Counted from the first letter of the stretch, positions 9,769-19,119 are shown. The stretch is 64,000 nt of DNA from CANMXU01 sp052030545 (GCF_052030545.1 NZ_JBPDIH010000005.1:363884-427883); one strand, 5' to 3'. Program-made: numbers and translations. Notes: generated by a model not told the origin, from the letters alone.

Positions 9769-11193
9769 TTATTTTAGTTTTGCTTCACCTGCAGTTGCCT
9801 GCTTAATTGTTTTAGTACGCGCTTGTTCATCTTTCGTTATATTTTCTAAATGAGTATCGGGCCATCGTGCAGCAGCCATATGCTTATGCCATTGTTGATA
9901 CATGGCCGTTAGCTCTTGCACTTTTTTAGGTTGCAACAATGCAAGATCTAGACGCTCATAGGGGTCATTTGATAAATCAAACAACAAGTTTTTTTGCTTA
10001 TACGCTGAATAAATAAGTTTGTAATGTTCAGCTCTAACCGCATAACCTTTACCTTCGCTATAACGCCAAAATAACGGTTGTTTATGCGCAGGCATCGACA
10101 TGTTATCAGTGGTCAAATAAGGTAATAAATTAAGACCGTCTAATGCTTTTTTCGGTGGCGTTACTTTACTAGCAGCTATCACGGTAGGAAAAATATCTAA
10201 GGCAGTAATCGCATGTGTATAACGTTTGCTAGCAGGAAGAACTGCCGGCCAAGACATAACAAACGGTACTCGTATTCCTCCTTCAAACAACATACCTTTT
10301 TCACCACGATAAGGTGCATTACTAGCGCCAAACATCAACTTGCCGCCATTGTCGCTGTAATAAATAATCAAGGTATTGTCGTATTCGCCGGTTTGCTTAA
10401 GTTTGTCTATAACTCGCCCTATTCCCTCATCCATAGCGACATTCATTGACGCGTAAACCGCACGTTTACCTTCTTCAATATGGCTTACTTTGTCTACATA
10501 TTGTTGGCGAGTATGCATTGGTGCATGTGGCGCGTTATAAGCTAGGTACATAAAAAATGGATCTTGGCTACGCGAAAACATCTCAATATAGTGCACTGCG
10601 GCGTTACTAAAGTCGTCGGTTAAATAACTCAGCTCACCTTTAGGTACTTTTTTACCGTTGCGCAGGACACCGGCCATTTTAGGTTTTTTACCTGTCTCTC
10701 CCCAATAGCTTAACCCACCACCATAGAAGCCAAACCATTCATCAAAACCTCGTTGGTTTGGCCAAAAATGTGGCGAATCTCCTAAGTGCCATTTACCTAT
10801 AGCTGCAGTGTGATAACCTGCTTTTTTCAATGTTTGCGAAAGTAATTCTTCAGTTAAAGGCAAGCCAAAATTTTCGGTATTGCCTTTATGAGGAATATTG
10901 TTTTCATGCCCAAACCTTTGTTGGTATCGTCCGGTCAATAGTCCAGCCCGACTTGGACTACAATATGGGTGAGAGGCATAGCCTTGTTCAAAAGACACCC
11001 CGCTAGCGGCTAATGAGTCTAAATTTGGTGTTGGTATATCAGTTATTCCATTAAAGCCAACATCTCCCCAACCTTGATCATCAGCCACAATGATTAGGAC
11101 ATTCGGCCGGTTATTCTTATTAGCACTTGCAACATTGCTCACAACTTGTGTCGTTAGTAATGCCGTAAATAAAACAGTAGTTATAAATTTCAA
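9769..11193 (-). CDS. Sulfatase (S1 type), secreted
   Basis: 474 residues when started at the TTG at 11193, which carries a strong ribosome site (AGGGG, four or five bases upstream) and leads straight into a signal peptide (KFITTVLFTALLTT, cut near ANA/SA about residue 24). An upstream in-frame ATG at 11286 would add 31 residues before the signal peptide. The sulfatase core shows VADDQGWGD (Asp38-Asp39), the formylglycine motif CSPSR (Cys78), GKWHLGD and IIYYSDNGG. It should remove sulfate from a polysaccharide or oligosaccharide in the periplasm. It lies upstream of the GH29 gene on the same strand with about 105 bases between, so the two may be co-transcribed. Confidence 0.93.
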   Translation of the reverse strand: MKFITTVLFTALLTTQVVSNVASANKNNRPNVLIIVADDQGWGDVGFNGITDIPTPNLDSLAASGVSFEQGYASHPYCSPSRAGLLTGRYQQRFGHENNIPHKGNTENFGLPLTEELLSQTLKKAGYHTAAIGKWHLGDSPHFWPNQRGFDEWFGFYGGGLSYWGETGKKPKMAGVLRNGKKVPKGELSYLTDDFSNAAVHYIEMFSRSQDPFFMYLAYNAPHAPMHTRQQYVDKVSHIEEGKRAVYASMNVAMDEGIGRVIDKLKQTGEYDNTLIIYYSDNGGKLMFGASNAPYRGEKGMLFEGGIRVPFVMSWPAVLPASKRYTHAITALDIFPTVIAASKVTPPKKALDGLNLLPYLTTDNMSMPAHKQPLFWRYSEGKGYAVRAEHYKLIYSAYKQKNLLFDLSNDPYERLDLALLQPKKVQELTAMYQQWHKHMAAARWPDTHLENITKDEQARTKTIKQATAGEAKLK

Positions 11194-11535
11194 ATTATCC
11201 CCTAAAAAATTGTCAACAATAACCAACATGATATTTGAGTAATAATTACTTGTATTGTTCAAATGTTGATGGACTATGCGCAACAAGTTTCACTCCGTAT
11301 GCCTGCACAATGCAAAGTATGTAACGTAATTGTTACTCTTTAATTTTACAGCGAAAATTATTAATAGTGTCTGAGGGCGATGGCGAATAGGTTATTAGCA
11401 AGGTAAAAGCTACAGCAACGCAATCACTTAAGTAACAATCAAGTAACAATCAAGTAACATTGTCTATTAAACGTTGAATAGCCAAGGGATGATGATATAT
11501 AAAAGTTATTAACATTTGTTACTGACCACCTAAAC
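11194..11535. promoter_or_regulatory. Divergent promoter region with tandem GTAACAAT repeats
   Basis: This gap separates the minus-strand sulfatase from the plus-strand sulfatase remnant. Three consecutive 11-bp units, AAGTAACAATC twice then AAGTAACATTG, occupy 11430-11462. An inverted copy, ATTGTTAC, is at 11329-11336. Direct repeats at about one helical turn are the usual arrangement for OmpR-type response regulators, and one such regulator is encoded at 16965. Confidence 0.5.
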
Positions 11536-11925
11536 ATGAAGCGACCTGCACGCACACAAACAATGACTCGGTTATTTTTTACCGGGCTTTATTTGTTTTT
11601 TAGCCTACTACTCCAAGCACATGCTAATACTAAAAAGCCGAATATAATTTTTGTATTATCTAATGACCAGCCCTACGGTTATCTAGGCGTAACAGGAAAC
11701 CCTATCGCGAAAACATCAAATCTAGATAAGCTAGCTAATCAAGGGATGTTATTTACGAATACGCTTGTAACTAGCGCTATTTGCACACCGAGCAGAGCCT
11801 CTATTTTATTAGGACAATATGAATGTAAACATGGTGGTAACTTTAACTTAAGCACTAGCGTTGCTAAAGAAGCTTGGCAACATTCTTACCCTTGCATTAA
11901 TGAAAGCAGCCAGATATTACAATAG
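11536..11925 (+). pseudogene. Truncated sulfatase remnant (N-terminal 129 residues)
   Basis: A signal peptide (to about residue 30) is followed by the sulfatase opening strand (KPNIIFVLSNDQPYGYLG) and an intact formylglycine motif CTPSR with Cys83, then the reading frame ends at residue 129. S1 sulfatases need 450 or more residues including the distal Asp-Asn metal ligands, so this cannot be a working enzyme. I found no continuation in other frames before the next gene at 12192, so the rest appears deleted rather than frameshifted. One member of the usual Asp pair is Asn (SNDQ). Confidence 0.8.
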
Positions 11926-12191
11926 ACCTTAGCCCTTGGGTAAAAGCGAAATAATAAGCATATTGTTAACATAAGAACAACGTGCCAATTGTATTAATGT
12001 CTGAAGATTCAACGCGACACATTAATACCTTTTAAATAATCTTGGGTTAACACTGTTGCTTTAGTAATGTTCACTTACTGAACAATTCACGCCACTGTGT
12101 TGACAACCTAATAGTTGGTAACTCAAAAAAACTTAAAATACCAAATGAGAAAATATGTTAGGTATTTAGCTGAAATTAATAGGAATGTCAT

Positions 12192-14129
12192 ATGTTCAAT
12201 AAAAAAAACCATGTCGGTAAAAGCGTAAAATTTACGCTTAACCTATTGGGTGCACTCATCTGTGTTTGCTGCAGTGTTTCTGCCGCAGAGCCAACCCAAA
12301 AACCAAACTTTGTGTGGTTATTATCTGAAGATAACAGCAAAGATTTTTTACGGTTATACAACCCTAAAGGCGCAGCTATGCCTCATGTTGAGCAACTGGC
12401 AAAAAATGGCTTAATATTCGAGCATGCCTTTTCAAATGCACCGGTATGCTCAACTGCTAGGTCAACCTTAGCAACAGGCTCATATGCACCGCGTCTTGGG
12501 TTAAATTTCCATCGACCGCAAGCCTTGGTGAATTTACCTGATAACTTAAAAGCGATTAGCCAATACCTAAAAAATGCCGGTTATTACACGTCAAATGATG
12601 CAAAGGAAGATTATAATTTTCATCAACCTAAAGGCGGCGTTTGGCATGCTTCCAAAAAAGGCGCTCATTGGCGAAATAGAGATACCGGACAACCTTTTTT
12701 TCATATGCAAACCTGGCAAAACACCCACGAAAGCCGTCTGCATTTTCCATTAGAAGACCTTACAAATGCCCCCACCCAATATGCGCCAGAAAATGTTGAC
12801 TTATTCCCGTTATACCCTGATACCAAGCTTTTTAGGTATACACATGCGCGATATTTAGACTTACATACCCAAGTGGATCAACAAATTGGTAAAGTAATAG
12901 AACAACTTAAAGCTGATGGTGAATTAGAAAATACCTTCGTCTTTTACTTTGGCGACCATGGTGGCGTACTACCGGCCTCAAAAGGTTATCCTTACGAGCG
13001 CGGTTTGAATGTCCCCTTAGTGGTTAGAATTCCAGAAAATTATCGTCATTTATTACACCCAGACATGCAGCAACTACGTAACATGCGCTTGAATGGTTTT
13101 GTAAACTTTGTTGATTTTGCACCAACACTATTGAAACTTGCTGGTATTGCTTCTGCTAAGCAACACGACGGTCAAGCCTTTATGGGACATGATGTTAGCT
13201 TACCTGCGTTAGAAAACCGTAACTTTGCGTTTGGCTATGCTGACCGGTTTGACGAAAAATCTGATATGGTCAGAACCATTCGTCGTGGCAAGTTTAAATA
13301 TATTCGCCATTTTGAACCATTTAATCCAGACGCGTTATTCAATCAATATCGCTTTAAGCAACAAGCCTATAAAGAATGGAAACAGCTCAACCAAGCTAAA
13401 AAACTCACAAATCAACAAGCTGCTTTCTTTAAAACAAAGCCCCCTGAGGCTTTATATGACCTAGAATCAGACCCTTTTGAAATGAATAACTTAGGCGCTA
13501 ACTCTTCCTACAAAGCACGTTTATTATCAATGCGTTCTGAACTTGCTCAGCATTTAAAAGCGCTACCTGATTTAAGTTTTTATTCTGAAGGTTTTTTAGC
13601 TGATAACGCCTTTGCCGATCCAGTCTCATTTTCACAAGAACATCATAGTGAAATTGCGCAGCTCATTGATATTGCCAATTTACAGTTGTTGCCCTATAAA
13701 CAAGCAAAAGATCAGCTTAGCAAAGCACTAACCGCAAGCAGTTCATGGCAGCGTTATTGGGCACTTACTGGGTTAGTTTATTTTGGTAAACAAGCATTAG
13801 AGTTTAACCAAACCGTGAGAAAAATAATGCAATCTGATACGAGTGCATTAAACCAAGCAAGAGCCATTCAGTTTTTAGCGATGACCGAACAACTCGATCC
13901 AAGGATCCCCTTGCAGACGTTAATAGCGCGTACAGAAAACGATATTGACGCATTAGCTATTTTAAATATTGCCGCCCAATTGCATGACGTAAAAGGTCAT
14001 CAATTTGATATTGCGATGAAAGCAAGTTGGCAACAACCTAACAGTAAAATGAAAAACACAAAAATGGCAATACAACAAAAACGTAAATACGCTTGGTTCA
14101 ACGCCAGAAGCACCTATTTAGCAAATTAA
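12192..14129 (+). CDS. Sulfatase with unusual CSTAR site and helical C-terminal extension
   Basis: 645 residues. The start has GGA seven bases upstream. Signal peptide 1-32, sulfatase domain about 36-470 (FVWLLSEDNSKDF metal site; NAPVCSTARSTLATGSY with Cys86; TSNDAKEDYNF; VFYFGDHGGVLP with the distal Asp-His). The formylglycine motif is C-S-T-A-R in place of C-x-P-x-R, so Pro is replaced by Thr. After the sulfatase domain there are about 160 residues rich in short helices (SSWQRYWALTGLVYFG, LNQARAIQFLAMTEQ), resembling HEAT-type repeats. It presumably acts on the same sulfated glycan. Whether the CSTAR Cys is converted to formylglycine is unknown. Confidence 0.88.
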   Translation: MFNKKNHVGKSVKFTLNLLGALICVCCSVSAAEPTQKPNFVWLLSEDNSKDFLRLYNPKGAAMPHVEQLAKNGLIFEHAFSNAPVCSTARSTLATGSYAPRLGLNFHRPQALVNLPDNLKAISQYLKNAGYYTSNDAKEDYNFHQPKGGVWHASKKGAHWRNRDTGQPFFHMQTWQNTHESRLHFPLEDLTNAPTQYAPENVDLFPLYPDTKLFRYTHARYLDLHTQVDQQIGKVIEQLKADGELENTFVFYFGDHGGVLPASKGYPYERGLNVPLVVRIPENYRHLLHPDMQQLRNMRLNGFVNFVDFAPTLLKLAGIASAKQHDGQAFMGHDVSLPALENRNFAFGYADRFDEKSDMVRTIRRGKFKYIRHFEPFNPDALFNQYRFKQQAYKEWKQLNQAKKLTNQQAAFFKTKPPEALYDLESDPFEMNNLGANSSYKARLLSMRSELAQHLKALPDLSFYSEGFLADNAFADPVSFSQEHHSEIAQLIDIANLQLLPYKQAKDQLSKALTASSSWQRYWALTGLVYFGKQALEFNQTVRKIMQSDTSALNQARAIQFLAMTEQLDPRIPLQTLIARTENDIDALAILNIAAQLHDVKGHQFDIAMKASWQQPNSKMKNTKMAIQQKRKYAWFNARSTYLAN

Positions 14130-14219
14130 TTTAACCTTAGCGCAATCGTGCGACTAACCTATTAAGCCGCACGATGTGTTTTATTCATAGTTCGCATATA
14201 TTTAATTCCATATACACAC

Positions 14220-14700
14220 TTAACGGGTCATATTGATAACAACCAAACTCAGCACGCTTTTTAAAGCCCATACGAGAATACGATGCCAATGCTTCTGGCT
14301 GTTTAACGCCGGCTTAAGTAGAACAACCTTGCGTATTAAACCCGCGGCCGAAAAAGAAAATACCATACATGCAAACATTAAGCTGGCGACCTTTAATGCA
14401 TCTACAGGCGCAAGTAATGTGCCTTGCTGCGCAGGTTCAATTATTGCTTGAGGAGCTCGCGTAAATGCAATAATACCGACGCTAATCAATAACTTTTTTG
14501 CATACGAAAATATATTATAAAGCCCAATATTAAAAGTATAATAACTACAATAGTGGTTATGACATCTACCATCATTGCAAAAAAACACCAGTAACACCGC
14601 CAATGGTAGGAATTAGGCCTATCAAAAATGTAATAACAGTTGGTATCACTAACACAGATGCTTAATCGCCATAGCTTATGGCTTTATTTACCAGTAATAA
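14220..14700 (-). pseudogene. Broken small membrane-protein gene
   Basis: The open segment 14220-14603 reads as a hydrophobic protein with about three membrane spans (LLISVGIIAF; LKVASLMFACMVFSFSAAG; ILVWALKSVLSLVVI), ending in NMTR. Upstream, to about 14700, further hydrophobic stretches continue in shifted frames (VLVIPTVITFLIGLIPTIGG, then FFAMMVDVITTIVVIILLIL). This suggests one original polytopic protein disrupted by at least one frameshift. I do not recognise the family. Confidence 0.4.
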
Positions 14701-14718
14701 ACCATAAAATAATAACGC

Positions 14719-14964
14719 TCAATCAATGAGTAAACCTGCTACTAGCTCTATCGTCCTATTAATTCCTTTTGTTGTTCGATTAGCAAACATTTCAAAAACA
14801 TTTCCCAGCGTGCCCGTTTTACCTCGATAAAATTCTATATAAGTACAGTTAACACAAGTAACCGCCGCAAATTATCGGTTCTACATATCGAATATTTTAG
14901 ACCAACCGCAGCCTGCAGTTACTATGGTATCAGTGTCGTATTCACTACAATCACATTTAGGCAT
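14719..14964 (-). pseudogene. Zinc-ribbon protein gene (DUF2082-like) with two internal stops
   Basis: Reading from the ATG at 14964 gives 81 codons in one uninterrupted frame apart from a TAG at codon 28 and a TAA at codon 31. The product would be MPKCDCSEYDTDTIVTAGCG, WSKIFDM, stop, NR, stop, FAAVTCVNCTYIEFYRGKTG, TLGNVFEMF. This matches, from memory, the small Zn-ribbon family with pattern CPKC-x-(n)-GGG-x-SKIFDVQN-(n)-CTRCGYTE-x-YK-(n)-STLGNVFDF. Two nonsense changes close together and loss of the first CxxC spacing indicate a dead gene. Confidence 0.65.
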
Positions 14965-15267
14965 TTCCAGTTATTAGCCATAATAATTCCTTATTTGATA
15001 ATACATCAGCCAGACTGTAACGCTTTGCTAAGAGACTTATAATGCCAAGCTTTAGTAAACATAATTTTAAAATCTATTAAATTAATTTATTTTATTGATT
15101 TATTTAATGCTAAAGAGGAAATGACCTAGATAGTGTCATTATTGATGTGTAGGTATTACCGGAGGTAACCGCTTTAATTAAACAGGCTACCTCTGATTTT
15201 TATGTTGAAATAAAACCTTACTTTAAATCTGCTCTTCGTAATGGCAATGTAAAATACTCATTCCAAA

Positions 15268-16782
15268 TTAGAACAGCACCGGTGCTGTTCTGCGGCCAGA
15301 CTCACGAATATCCCAATAAAGATCAAACATCGCTTTTGCTTTTTCTTTATACTCAGGTGAGTGTAGTAAGTTACGCTGTTCTTGCGGATCTTTCTTCAAA
15401 TTATACAAGCCAATGACTTCTCGTTTAGTGACCTTGTGATTTGTCAGAATAATCAGTTTCCAATCACCTTGTCGTAACATTAACTCTTTTCCAGAGCCTG
15501 CTTGCTGCATTAATAATGTGCGGTTTTCATAAGGTTTACCCAGTAATTCAGGCATTATATTCCATGAATCTTTAGCTTGCTTCTCGTTCAGTTTAATACC
15601 GGTGACCTGTGCAATTGTGGCAATAATATCGGTACCATTAACCAGTGCGTCGCTTACTCTACCGGCTTCAATTTTCCCTGGCCATACTGCGATAAATGGC
15701 ACCCTTTGGCCACCTTCTAGAGCGGTATTTTTTCGACCACTGTATTGCCCTGGAGAGTTATGACCAGCCTGATTCGCTTTTTCATCTGCCAGTCCACCGT
15801 TATCAGAAGTAAATATAATTAAAGTATTGTCATATTCGCTAGTATCTTTCAATGCTTGAATTATTTTACCTACTTCTAAATCAAGCACACGGTTCATATC
15901 TAAATGATTTGAAGGAGTAGTACCAGCAATTTTAATTCCGTCAATTTCTTTAGGTGGTGTATGTGGTAAATGAACCGCAGGACTCCAGTAATTTAACAAA
16001 AATGGTTTTTGTCCGGCGCTGCGTCTAATAAATTCGGTTGCTTTATGTGTCAGTTGCATATTTAGCGCGCGTGCGTCCCAATGACTTTCCCCCATACCGG
16101 GGCCTTTATCTGAAATAAACGCGGGGTCTAATGCTGTGTTTTTATCAACATAGGTAATTTTTGAATTTTTATCAAAAGGTGCCCATTGCCCATTTTCATA
16201 AGCTAAATACATAGGACCTTGAACACCCGTAGGCAATGTATAGTCATAATCAAAGCCCATTTCTGCAGGGTGCCCTGCTATCCACTTTGTTACGTCAACC
16301 GTTTTACTAAGCGGGCCATTTTTCGGGCCAGTATAGGCGGCACCTTTTTTATTTAAAAAGGTGCCGCCTAAGTGCCATTTACCAACAAAACCAGTTGTGT
16401 AACCAGCTTGTTGAGCAATTCGACCAATAGTTGCATCTTCAGCAGTGATAGCTGTTTTAGCAAAGGAACTCCATACCCCCCAAGGATTATAACCTCGATA
16501 AGTCGAGTTACCGGTCATCACCGAATATCGTGTAGGTGCACACAGTGATGTTGGAGCATGTGCGTCGGTAAATGAAATGCCTTCAGCGGCCAACTTATCT
16601 ATATTGGGCGTCTCAACAACGACCGGTTTTTTAGAATACTGGCGATGGAAGGCGCTAATATCGCCTAAACCAACATCGTCGGCCATGATCACAACAATGT
16701 TAGGTCGATTGTCGTTTGCTAAGATTGGCATCGCAGCCAAATTAGATACAAGAGAGAACAGTATAATTTTATTAATTTTCAT
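15268..16782 (-). CDS. Sulfatase (S1 type), secreted
   Basis: 504 residues. Signal peptide 1-22 (cleavage after ILA), then IVVIMADDVGLGD (Asp35-Asp36), formylglycine motif CAPTR with Cys81, GKWHLGG, HLPHTPP and IIFTSDNGG, the full set of S1 sulfatase metal and substrate positions. The insert between GKWHLGG and the central fold (about 150-230) is long, as in arylsulfatases that act on sugars. It is divergent from the response-regulator gene at 16965, so the 180-base gap probably holds both promoters. The linkage cleaved cannot be told from the sequence. Confidence 0.92.
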   Translation of the reverse strand: MKINKIILFSLVSNLAAMPILANDNRPNIVVIMADDVGLGDISAFHRQYSKKPVVVETPNIDKLAAEGISFTDAHAPTSLCAPTRYSVMTGNSTYRGYNPWGVWSSFAKTAITAEDATIGRIAQQAGYTTGFVGKWHLGGTFLNKKGAAYTGPKNGPLSKTVDVTKWIAGHPAEMGFDYDYTLPTGVQGPMYLAYENGQWAPFDKNSKITYVDKNTALDPAFISDKGPGMGESHWDARALNMQLTHKATEFIRRSAGQKPFLLNYWSPAVHLPHTPPKEIDGIKIAGTTPSNHLDMNRVLDLEVGKIIQALKDTSEYDNTLIIFTSDNGGLADEKANQAGHNSPGQYSGRKNTALEGGQRVPFIAVWPGKIEAGRVSDALVNGTDIIATIAQVTGIKLNEKQAKDSWNIMPELLGKPYENRTLLMQQAGSGKELMLRQGDWKLIILTNHKVTKREVIGLYNLKKDPQEQRNLLHSPEYKEKAKAMFDLYWDIRESGRRTAPVLF

Positions 16783-16881
16783 TGTGATTCGTCACATTTT
16801 CTACTTATTAGTAATATCTAGGTTAAGTAGATATGATGTTGATTGGAATAGAAATACAATAAAAAATGCTTAAGTATCAAA

Positions 16882-16889
16882 ATTGTTAC
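16882..16889. promoter_or_regulatory. ATTGTTAC element upstream of the two-component system
   Basis: The same octamer as in the tandem repeats at 11430-11462, here inverted, in the sulfatase/response-regulator divergent gap. A single octamer is weak evidence. It is listed because both flanking genes are candidates for control by the same regulator. Confidence 0.25.
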
Positions 16890-16964
16890 ATAGCTATATA
16901 TATTTTTGCTTTCAATCTCCTATATAGTTAAATAGTTTATTTCTGACGTTAGGTAGATAGGTGT

Positions 16965-17678
16965 ATGTTACATAAAAAACTCATCATGGTAGTAGATGAC
17001 GATCGGGAATTACGTGAACTGCTACAAGAATACCTTAGCAAAGCAGGCTTTAATATTGTCGTTGCTAGCGAAGGTAATGAAATGCGTAGATTGCTAATTG
17101 ACCAGTCGCCAGATCTTATTATTTTAGATGTTATGATGCCCGGTGACGACGGTTTTACCTTATGCAAACACATCCGAAAAACATCTTATGTGCCTATTAT
17201 TATGCTAACTGCGGCATCGAATGAGTCAGATAAAGTAATTGGACTTGAATTTGGTGCTGATGACTACATGGCAAAACCTTTTAGCCCAAGAGAATTATTA
17301 GCACGTATTAAAGCACAACTGCGCCGTAGCGATTTTAAAGATAAAACCAACAATCGATACATTGTTTTTAATAACTGGCAATTAGACACCGAAGCGCGAC
17401 GGCTCACTAATACAGATTCCGGCCGAACAATTGTATTGCCGGCGAATGAATATGCGCTTTTAGTGCTATTTCTTGAAAATCCCAAAAAAACGCTCTCGCG
17501 AGACGACATATCGAGCTTTACCTATGGACGTGACTCATTACCAACTGAGCGTGGTATTGACGTTATGTTGTCACGTTTAAGAAGTCGGCTAGGTGACGAC
17601 GGTCGTAATCCTGAACTGATCAAAACCATTAGAGGCGCTGGGTACGTTATGACTGCCAATGTTGCCCATGTTAACTAA
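16965..17678 (+). CDS. OmpR-family response regulator
   Basis: 237 residues. Receiver domain 1-120: acidic pocket VVDDDR (residues 9-14), phospho-acceptor Asp55 in LIILDVMMPG, and Lys104 in YMAKPFSPREL. The C-terminal winged-helix DNA-binding domain (about 135-232) shows LPANEYALLVLFLENPKKTLSR, the recognition helix RGIDVMLSRLRSRLGDD and the wing IKTIRGAGYVM. It is the first gene of a three-gene unit with the kinase and a sugar-binding protein. It likely activates the nearby sulfatase genes in response to a glycan fragment. The gene overlaps the kinase start by about 20 bases. Confidence 0.95.
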   Translation: MLHKKLIMVVDDDRELRELLQEYLSKAGFNIVVASEGNEMRRLLIDQSPDLIILDVMMPGDDGFTLCKHIRKTSYVPIIMLTAASNESDKVIGLEFGADDYMAKPFSPRELLARIKAQLRRSDFKDKTNNRYIVFNNWQLDTEARRLTNTDSGRTIVLPANEYALLVLFLENPKKTLSRDDISSFTYGRDSLPTERGIDVMLSRLRSRLGDDGRNPELIKTIRGAGYVMTANVAHVN

Positions 17679-19119
17679 ATTCACAGCTTGGTTTCCAAAA
17701 TCACTTGTTTCAAGAATGTTGCTATTTACCTTGTTGGCAATCGCACTGGCGCAAGGGCTTGTTACGGTTATTTGGTATACGCAAATTAAACAAAGAGAAA
17801 CACAAGGCTTAACATCTGCCATGGTCAGCTTTGCCGCAAAAATAGCAGTGACCGCTGATAATTTTCAGTCACTACCCATTGAATACCGCCATTTAGTCGT
17901 CGAACAGTTAAGGCAAATGAGCAGCGAACGCTTTTTTGTGTCGATGAATGAAGAATATATAACGATTGAGTCATTAAAAGCCGGACAAATGAAACAACTA
18001 GTGTTAACCACTATGCGTAAAGAACTGCAGCAAAGATTAGTCCATTCAGACAAGCTAAGTATTGATTTTTCTTCTGTTGATTCGTTACACGTATTAAATA
18101 ATCAGCTTCTGCTAAAAGATTTACCTAAATCTTGGGCACATTATGCCTTGTCTATTGAGCGCTCAGATTCTGCCATTCTCGTTGTACAACTATTAATGAA
18201 CGACGGTCAGTGGTTATATATTGCAGGATTACTACCTGAGCCTTATAACACGCTTGATGGTGAAATTATTCCATTTGAACAAGCATTATTTATTAGCCTT
18301 GTCAGTATTCTAATGTTGTTATTCGTTTTTATGCTAGTGCGTTGGCAACTATACCCACTCCGTATGTTAGCGCGTGCTGCTGATAGTTTAAGTCGCGATA
18401 TAAACAAGCCTCAACTTGTTGAACAAGGCGCCACAGAGTTAGTAGAAACAACCCGAGCATTTAATCGAATGCAGACACGTTTAAAACGATTTTTAGATGA
18501 CAAGGAGCAATTATTTAGAGCAATTTCACACGATTTAAAAACACCTATCACCCGTTTGCGATTGCGTGTTGAATTACTCGATGATGAAAGCAAAATTGAA
18601 AAGTTTTCAAAAGATTTAGACGAGCTAGAATTATTAGTAAAAGGTGCACTTCAAACCGTTAAAGAAACCAGTATTCATGAAAATGTTGAAACAATCGACA
18701 TACAGGAATTGTTAAGTCAACTTGCTGAGCACCACAACAATTTTTCACCATGCATCAGCATAAAAGGATCAGTATTAACACGCTATCGTGGCAAACCACT
18801 CGCCATTAAACGCTGCTTGAGTAATATCATCAATAATGGAATTAAATACGGAAATAAACTGAACATCGTTATTAAAGACAACGAGGATCTTTGTTTGAAG
18901 TTTCAAGACCAAGGCCCCGGCATTCCAGAAGACAGCCTGCAGTCTATTTTCACTCCTTACGTTCGCCTTCACGACGACAACGACGGTCATGGCCTTGGCT
19001 TAGGCATAGCCCGAGATATCGTTTTAGCCCATGGTGGCACAATGACGTTGCACAACTTAACCCCCGTTGGGCTTGAAGTATGTATTACCTTACCGCGCGC
19101 ACCAGAAGAGTTTAGCTAA
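17659..19119 (+). CDS. Membrane sensor histidine kinase (EnvZ/OmpR class)
   Basis: 486 residues; an ATG three codons in (17668) is also possible. Transmembrane helix about 20-40, periplasmic sensor domain about 45-205, second helix about 208-228, HAMP linker about 230-282, HisKA with phospho-acceptor His291 in FRAISHDLKTP, and the HATPase domain with N-box NIINNGIKYG, G1 DQGPGIPED and G2 GHGLGLGIA. It overlaps the response regulator upstream and its stop codon overlaps the start of the binding-protein gene (TAATG), so all three are translationally coupled. The periplasmic domain is a plausible docking site for that binding protein. Confidence 0.95.
   Translation: MLPMLTKFTAWFPKSLVSRMLLFTLLAIALAQGLVTVIWYTQIKQRETQGLTSAMVSFAAKIAVTADNFQSLPIEYRHLVVEQLRQMSSERFFVSMNEEYITIESLKAGQMKQLVLTTMRKELQQRLVHSDKLSIDFSSVDSLHVLNNQLLLKDLPKSWAHYALSIERSDSAILVVQLLMNDGQWLYIAGLLPEPYNTLDGEIIPFEQALFISLVSILMLLFVFMLVRWQLYPLRMLARAADSLSRDINKPQLVEQGATELVETTRAFNRMQTRLKRFLDDKEQLFRAISHDLKTPITRLRLRVELLDDESKIEKFSKDLDELELLVKGALQTVKETSIHENVETIDIQELLSQLAEHHNNFSPCISIKGSVLTRYRGKPLAIKRCLSNIINNGIKYGNKLNIVIKDNEDLCLKFQDQGPGIPEDSLQSIFTPYVRLHDDNDGHGLGLGIARDIVLAHGGTMTLHNLTPVGLEVCITLPRAPEEFS

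Larger units (their letters stand above)
14130..15267. other. Gene-poor region with decayed genes
   Basis: Between two sulfatase genes. It contains the two broken minus-strand genes listed separately (about 14220-14700 and 14719-14964). 14965-15267 holds AT-rich sequence with no gene I can support. Confidence 0.6.

Noticed and set aside
11430..11462. Tandem 11-bp units as a CRISPR-like array
   Set aside because: Units are too short and directly adjacent without spacers.
14220..14603. 127-codon minus-strand frame as an intact membrane protein
   Set aside because: Hydrophobic coding continues upstream in other frames, so it reads as the tail of a broken gene.
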